This document shows positions 6,864 through 11,058 of a stretch of DNA of 11,058 nt, piece by piece. The notes under the pieces are model-generated. The model worked only from the letters and a program-made list of their open reading frames with translations. It was not told the origin of the DNA and did no database searches. The stretch covers positions 1 to 11,058 of the forward strand of contig JAVIYP010000077.1 of assembly GCA_031323845.1 (NCBI GenBank), given 5' to 3'. The translations under genes and the position numbers were made by a program. Numbering within the stretch: the stretch's first letter is position 1; the number at the start of each line of letters is the position of its first letter. The stretch comes from PUPG01 sp031323845. Its GTDB lineage: Bacteria > Bacteroidota > Bacteroidia > Bacteroidales > UBA7960.

Positions 6864-8204
6864 TCAATTCATAGCCAGGCTTTTTTCATTTTCTGATGTC
6901 AATCGAATCTTAAAACTGTCTCTCAGTTTGCCGGTTACATCAAAAGACTCAAGTTTTAGGCTATTGCTCTCAATGTGAATAACACTGAATATTTGGGTGT
7001 TTTCGACGGCCTTGCGGATCCATGTGTAATCATAATTCACCTCTCGCATTTTTCCACCGGAAATCGAAATTACATAAACCGGCAATTGTTGTGATTCGTT
7101 TCGGCGTTCAGGGTTAATTCCCCTGGCATACACATGATCATGACCTTGCAAAACAAGGTCAACCTGGTGTTTTTCAAAAAGAGGCAAAAAATATTCCTGC
7201 AGCAGCTCGTTGTTTCTTTCTTCTCTTGCAGTAAAAACGGGATGATGCATAACCACTACAGTCCAGGGCTGTGTGTTTTCAGCCAGTACTTCTTCCATCC
7301 AACTCAATTGTTTTTGAAAAAGATCGTCTGTTAGCTTTGTATGTTTGTCAATATATATTTCTCTTTCGTCTTTGCCGGCAGACTCGAAGTTGGTGTATAA
7401 TGCAATAACACGCAGCTTGGGATAATCAACATAATAGCTAAGGTTTTCAAGACCTGAAGGTCCGTTTTCAGGCAGCTGAAAAATGCCGTTCCATTGCGGG
7501 AAAAGCATTCGTTTATCCACAGGTGTTTCCTGCATGCGATAATGGTCACTGTTTCCGGCCACCGGCAAAGAAGGAATATGCTGAAAAACCCGGTTACCTG
7601 CATAAAACCATTCGCCCCATGTGTCGTCATCGCCACTGCTGACTACCAGGTCACCGGCATGTATCATAAACCTTGAATCCGGAAAACTTGAAAAAGCCTT
7701 TCGAAAGGTTCGGGAACCGTACTCCAGGATATCGTTTTGCATATCACCAAAATAAAGAAAATGATAAGGCTCAAAGGTTTCCGGTGCAGTTCGGGTTGTA
7801 AACCATTCAGACCGGTGGCTTTCACTTCCTACTCTCATCATATAGGAAGTGTTTGGTTGAAGTCCGGTTAATTTGGCTTGGAAATAGTGATCGGTAGTAT
7901 TTTCGAAAGTAACCGGTACCACGGTTGCATATTCTGTTTCTACTTTCGTGTTTTTTGTAATTTCTGCAGATAATACGGAATACTCAATGAACCCCGTCTC
8001 TACATCTGACGAAGAGCGCCATGAAAGATTGATTTGCCTTGCAGGGTCTTCAGAAACACTTTGCAAAATCCGGTCAGGGTGTTTTGAAGCAGCAAATTGA
8101 ACGTTTGGCTTTTTAGAAAATGGATCTTTTTCGGCTTTGTTGTTTTGATAGGTGCAAGATAAAACAACAAAAAGTGCTACAAATGATATGATCGTTTTTT
8201 GCAT
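6864..8204 (-). CDS. purple-acid-phosphatase-like metallophosphoesterase lipoprotein
   Basis: The 446-residue product has a lipoprotein signal (lipobox VVLSC, Cys17). A fibronectin-III-like domain covers about 42-140 (PDRILQSVSEDPARQINLSW, LTGLQPNTSYMMRVG), as in purple acid phosphatases. A calcineurin-like metallophosphoesterase domain covers about 148-430. Metal-binding motifs appear in order: GDMQ (D154), GDLV (D185), GNSD (N218), HHPVF (H320, H321) and GHDHVYAR (H355, H357). The family removes phosphate from mono- or diesters with a two-metal centre. Two positions are unusual: the usual GNH motif reads GNS, and the first motif has Gln two residues after the Asp, where many metallophosphoesterases have His. 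The Tyr that gives purple acid phosphatases their colour is not evident, so a non-purple enzyme is likelier. It starts 25 bases after the PHP-domain gene and is co-oriented with it, so a shared transcript is likely. The substrate is unknown. Confidence 0.9.
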   Translation of the reverse strand: MQKTIISFVALFVVLSCTYQNNKAEKDPFSKKPNVQFAASKHPDRILQSVSEDPARQINLSWRSSSDVETGFIEYSVLSAEITKNTKVETEYATVVPVTFENTTDHYFQAKLTGLQPNTSYMMRVGSESHRSEWFTTRTAPETFEPYHFLYFGDMQNDILEYGSRTFRKAFSSFPDSRFMIHAGDLVVSSGDDDTWGEWFYAGNRVFQHIPSLPVAGNSDHYRMQETPVDKRMLFPQWNGIFQLPENGPSGLENLSYYVDYPKLRVIALYTNFESAGKDEREIYIDKHTKLTDDLFQKQLSWMEEVLAENTQPWTVVVMHHPVFTAREERNNELLQEYFLPLFEKHQVDLVLQGHDHVYARGINPERRNESQQLPVYVISISGGKMREVNYDYTWIRKAVENTQIFSVIHIESNSLKLESFDVTGKLRDSFKIRLTSENEKSLAMN

Positions 8205-8229
8205 TTCGTTTCGGATTTGAAATTAATTA

Positions 8230-9399
8230 TTATTCCGGATGAATGATGTAAAAAGGCTGGGTATAGATAGTTCCCTTATCTCCCTTGATTTCTGCTCTTA
8301 CAAACTTGCTGAATTCGGGTACGTCAGAAAGCGAAATGGAACTTCCGGTATGTATAGCTTCAGTTTTATCGGAAGCGGGATTATGGGTATTCCAGATAAT
8401 TTCATTAACCTCGTCCATTTGATCAATAATGAGGGTAATGTCAGATTTACTGAATTGAACATCAACAATATTAAATGCGCGCTTGTTGTATTGCTCGGAA
8501 GGTTTCCATAAATAAGTATGCCCTTTTATCAGCGCATTTTTTACATCCGGAGCACTTCCATCCGGAATATCCGGATGCATCGACCCCGGGCGAAAGTTTT
8601 CAAGCAAAATCACATCACGGTTCCACCCAAGGGTCTTCTCATAATGCATATCATCTTCTCCAAAAAGCCACACAGGTCTTTCATGGCCGAGTATATGCAC
8701 GATTTTATCGTAAAACGGTCGATCTTCGGGGTGGCGGTCTTCGCGATTATAAACAGACTGACCGATAAGCATATCATATTTCCGGTAATGATCAACATAC
8801 CATTCGGCGGTTAAGCCCCATCTTTCAACATAACGTCCCGGGTGTGCAAAATATGCCAGGCCACCGTACTCCTGGATGATCTGAAACGTTTCATCCTCTG
8901 TTTCTGCACCTTGCGACAGCGGGTTAAAAAGACTTACTATGTGGTGCGGTGCAGACACCTCGCAGCCTTGCACAGATACCATGTTCAAGGCAACAGGGTC
9001 GCGGTTTTCAAAAGGCTCATTGGCCATTTCACCGTATGTCTTATTATCCTCAGTAGGATTCTCAATATCTTTGATGATCTCATAAATGTCTGCCAATTGA
9101 GTCCATGGATATATGGTTGAAATGTAATCGCTCGGTATATCGTAGTCGTGGCCGGCAAGTGCCAGAATTTGATACCCTTCCTCATAATATCGATCAATGG
9201 TTTGATGAGGATCGTATTGTTCGTCGCCCAGCCCGGGATGGGTGTGAAACTCTGAGTCATAATGGCCAATGTGTTCCCAGTTTAACTCTTGATAGGGCGA
9301 CCAAAACATGCGTTCAGGCTGTTGACGGCAGGCAGTAAAAAACAGAAGATAGATGAACAAAGAAGCCGTAAAAAAGGAAGTGAGTTTGTGGTTTTTCAT
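8230..9399 (-). CDS. PHP-domain phosphoesterase lipoprotein
   Basis: The 389-residue product starts with a lipoprotein signal (lipobox FFTAC, Cys24). A PHP (polymerase and histidinol phosphatase) domain covers about residues 45-300. Visible metal-site motifs are FHTH (H52, H54), AGHD (H84), GCEV (E147) followed by HH (152-153), AHPGR (H186) and GEDDMH (D249, D250, H252), in the order expected of a trinuclear PHP site. A beta-rich C-terminal region of about 80 residues (about 308-389) resembles the accessory domain seen on other secreted PHP proteins. PHP enzymes hydrolyse phosphoesters; the exact substrate cannot be read from sequence. The ATG is 110 bases downstream of the receptor 2 stop, across a hairpin, and the next gene starts 25 bases after its stop. 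I see no damaged motif. Its position beside a PAP-like enzyme suggests stepwise removal of phosphate, possibly from a diester first. Confidence 0.88.
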   Translation of the reverse strand: MKNHKLTSFFTASLFIYLLFFTACRQQPERMFWSPYQELNWEHIGHYDSEFHTHPGLGDEQYDPHQTIDRYYEEGYQILALAGHDYDIPSDYISTIYPWTQLADIYEIIKDIENPTEDNKTYGEMANEPFENRDPVALNMVSVQGCEVSAPHHIVSLFNPLSQGAETEDETFQIIQEYGGLAYFAHPGRYVERWGLTAEWYVDHYRKYDMLIGQSVYNREDRHPEDRPFYDKIVHILGHERPVWLFGEDDMHYEKTLGWNRDVILLENFRPGSMHPDIPDGSAPDVKNALIKGHTYLWKPSEQYNKRAFNIVDVQFSKSDITLIIDQMDEVNEIIWNTHNPASDKTEAIHTGSSISLSDVPEFSKFVRAEIKGDKGTIYTQPFYIIHPE

Positions 9400-9437
9400 C
9401 TTGTGGTTTTTTTAAAATTGAGCGGTTTAGTTTACCA

Positions 9438-9487
9438 GATAAAGATAATAAACTCCCGGCTATCATGGAGCGTGACTACCGGGAGTT
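9438..9487 (-). terminator. hairpin terminator or attenuator between receptor 2 and the PHP gene
   Basis: A perfect 9-base-pair stem pairs 9451-9459 (AACTCCCGG) with 9479-9487 (CCGGGAGTT), around a 19-base loop. Read on the minus strand, the stem is followed by TTTATTATCTTTATC, a moderately T-rich tail. No T-run follows on the plus strand, so it acts in the direction of the receptor gene. The loop is longer and the tail less pure than in the terminator at 4218-4260, so partial read-through into the PHP gene is plausible. Confidence 0.7.
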
Positions 9488-9509
9488 CGACTGCAAAAAA
9501 AGGAGAGAA

Positions 9510-11058
9510 TCAGAGGGAGTACCTTAGCCCCATGTTGCTCCACCAACCATGGAAGGAGTTGCGGTAGGGATATATTGGATCGTAAAAGTAGTGCTGATGC
9601 GATTGATTTGTGAGGTTGTTGAAGTTGGCGAAAATCCTCAGGTTATCGGTAAAATTGTAGGACAACACCAAATCGAGCTGACCAATCGCCTTGAAATACC
9701 TGTCAAGGAAGATGTCATCGACCTGGCTTATTGACGGCGCACTTGTTGAAGCACCTACACTGTGCAACCAGGTGTCGCGATAGTTGTAGGATATTTGGCC
9801 GGAAAACCCTTTCCAGTCGTACGACAGGGCAATATTGAAAATGTGTGGGGCCTGCTGTGGAAGGGCAATGCGACGCTCGTCGGGAATTACGATTTTGGCA
9901 TCCGACTCGATGTAACTGTAGTTGGCATATACACCCAAGCCGCTTAATGCTCCTGGTAAAAACGTAAGCTGCTGTTGCCAGGCAAGTTCAATACCCCAAA
10001 TGGTTGCACTCTCACCGTTTACAGGCATTCTTTGCAGAAAACCGTCATAAGGTCCGCCTGAAACGATTGCGTTTTCCATATAAATGAACTTATCCATATC
10101 TTTATAGAAAACACCTGCTGAAAGCAATCCTAAGTTCGGCAAGAATCTTTCATACATCAGATCAAGGTTCATGGATGTAGATGGTTCAAGATCAGGGTTT
10201 CCTCTTGAAAGCTCCATGTCTTCCGTTTCTACCAGCTCAAAGGGTACCAGCCATTCAAAGTCTTCTGGGCGCGATATGGTGTTGGTGAAAGCAAAACGTA
10301 AGTTGGACATCCTGTCAATTTGGTAACGCAGATTCAGCATGGGGAAAAAGTTGATGTAATCGCCATCCGATTCAACCTGAACGGTCTCCTGCCAGTCGCC
10401 GTTATCATCAAATACAACACGATTGCCTTTATAATTTGTGTACACCTGCTCCATTCTAACCCCGGCATTTACGTTGAGTTTCCCAAAAGTGATGTCAGTA
10501 AGGGCATAAGCTGCAACAACGGTTTCGCGAGCTTCCCAATAGCTGGGGTCTGAACGTTCACGCGTACGGTTGAGGTCTTCTTTAAACAGGTTCCTGTTGT
10601 TATTGAAAAAATCATAGCCGGTGTCCCAGTCAACAAAACCATACAGGTTATACCTGTCTTCAATCATCCATCTTTCCTCATCAATTCCAAGCATGGCCAT
10701 GGTCAGATGGTAATCACCATCCCAGGAGAACCTTCTCCTGTTGTAATCCCTGTTTTTGTTTTTTTGCCAGTACTTGCCTCCAAATTTTATATGGGCAGAA
10801 TAGCCTGACAAGTTGTATGGAACGGTAAGGTTGAGGCTTGTATATAAGTCGTTGTCATTTGAATCGTCGCGACGGAATTCGTAATGACGAACCCTCATTT
10901 TGTCGAAGTCCATCGGATCAAAGTCGTTTGCAAATGATATCTGGCCAAACTCCCGGTTGGAGATATCAAGGTTGTAATCGGGTTTGTCGGCGTGGCGGAA
11001 AGAGTAATATTCGCGAAGCGGCACATCAAAGCTACCGTAAGAGTAACCTATGTTGTAA
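9510..11058 (-). CDS. TonB-dependent outer-membrane receptor, C-terminal part (cut by window edge)
   Basis: The frame is open to the right edge, reading YNIGYSYGSFDV upstream of a GTG at 11024, so the GTG is not a real start and the N-terminal plug lies outside. The roughly 515 visible residues form the beta-barrel of a SusC-like receptor. Motifs typical of this group appear in order: NVNAGVRMEQVYTNY, FFPMLNLRYQI, TNTISRPEDFEWLVPFE and RGNPDLEPSTS (about 10177-10210), then alternating aromatic strands and the final GLRYSL. Barrel blocks resemble those of receptor 1 (SRP-F-x-x-hydrophobic-P-hydrophobic-E, then RGNP-x-L), so the two are homologues, but the loops differ widely and they probably bind different ligands or forms. 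No SusD-like gene follows; instead a phosphoesterase set lies downstream on the same strand. The substrate is unknown; a phosphorylated compound is an inference from context. Confidence 0.92.
   Translation of the reverse strand, partial: YNIGYSYGSFDVPLREYYSFRHADKPDYNLDISNREFGQISFANDFDPMDFDKMRVRHYEFRRDDSNDNDLYTSLNLTVPYNLSGYSAHIKFGGKYWQKNKNRDYNRRRFSWDGDYHLTMAMLGIDEERWMIEDRYNLYGFVDWDTGYDFFNNNRNLFKEDLNRTRERSDPSYWEARETVVAAYALTDITFGKLNVNAGVRMEQVYTNYKGNRVVFDDNGDWQETVQVESDGDYINFFPMLNLRYQIDRMSNLRFAFTNTISRPEDFEWLVPFELVETEDMELSRGNPDLEPSTSMNLDLMYERFLPNLGLLSAGVFYKDMDKFIYMENAIVSGGPYDGFLQRMPVNGESATIWGIELAWQQQLTFLPGALSGLGVYANYSYIESDAKIVIPDERRIALPQQAPHIFNIALSYDWKGFSGQISYNYRDTWLHSVGASTSAPSISQVDDIFLDRYFKAIGQLDLVLSYNFTDNLRIFANFNNLTNQSHQHYFYDPIYPYRNSFHGWWSNMGLRYSL

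Noticed and set aside
6763..6867. Start of the small propeller gene at 6864-6867, overlapping the upstream stop as TGATG
   Set aside because: It would add about 35 basic, AT-rich residues in front of a textbook lipoprotein signal peptide; ATG 6762 is far more plausible. The overlap looks accidental.
11024..11058. GTG 11024 as the start of receptor 2
   Set aside because: The reading frame stays open and barrel-like to the window edge, and the plug domain is missing, so the gene clearly continues outside.

Overview
The window looks like chromosomal DNA from a member of the Bacteroidota, probably a marine or sediment group such as the Marinilabiliales or a relative. The phylum call rests on two large SusC-like TonB-dependent receptors without obvious SusD partners, an N-terminal carboxypeptidase-regulatory-like domain on the one whose N-terminal region is visible, many short-signal lipoproteins, poor Shine-Dalgarno sites and moderate G+C. 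The order-level guess is weak. I see no tRNA, rRNA or CRISPR, and no gene-free stretch longer than about 110 bases.

Layout. (1) 1-121, minus strand: the left end of an IS3-family insertion sequence, with the first 24 codons of orfA and a probable terminal inverted repeat. (2) 123-4197, plus: a TonB-dependent receptor whose signal-peptide region is replaced by the IS end, followed by a lipoprotein with a predicted parallel beta-helix and a surface-export signature. This unit ends in a strong intrinsic terminator (4218-4260). (3) 4296-5917, plus: a two-gene unit with a beta-propeller-like lipoprotein and a lipid-anchored family I inorganic pyrophosphatase. (4) 11058-5920, minus, converging on unit 3 with a 2-base gap: the C-terminal two thirds of a second TonB-dependent receptor, a hairpin terminator or attenuator, a PHP-domain phosphoesterase lipoprotein, a purple-acid-phosphatase-like metallophosphoesterase lipoprotein, and a small repeat beta-propeller lipoprotein.

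Function. Every complete gene is predicted to act outside the cytoplasm. All six complete genes other than the receptors have a clear lipobox. Three of them are hydrolases from families that act on phosphorus compounds (PHP, PAP-like, pyrophosphatase), beside two outer-membrane receptors. The simplest inference is an envelope system that captures a phosphorylated ligand, removes its phosphate and splits any pyrophosphate. The ligand is not visible from sequence, and no Pho-box or other regulator was recognised. The IS insertion has probably inactivated receptor 1 in this strain or in part of the sampled population.
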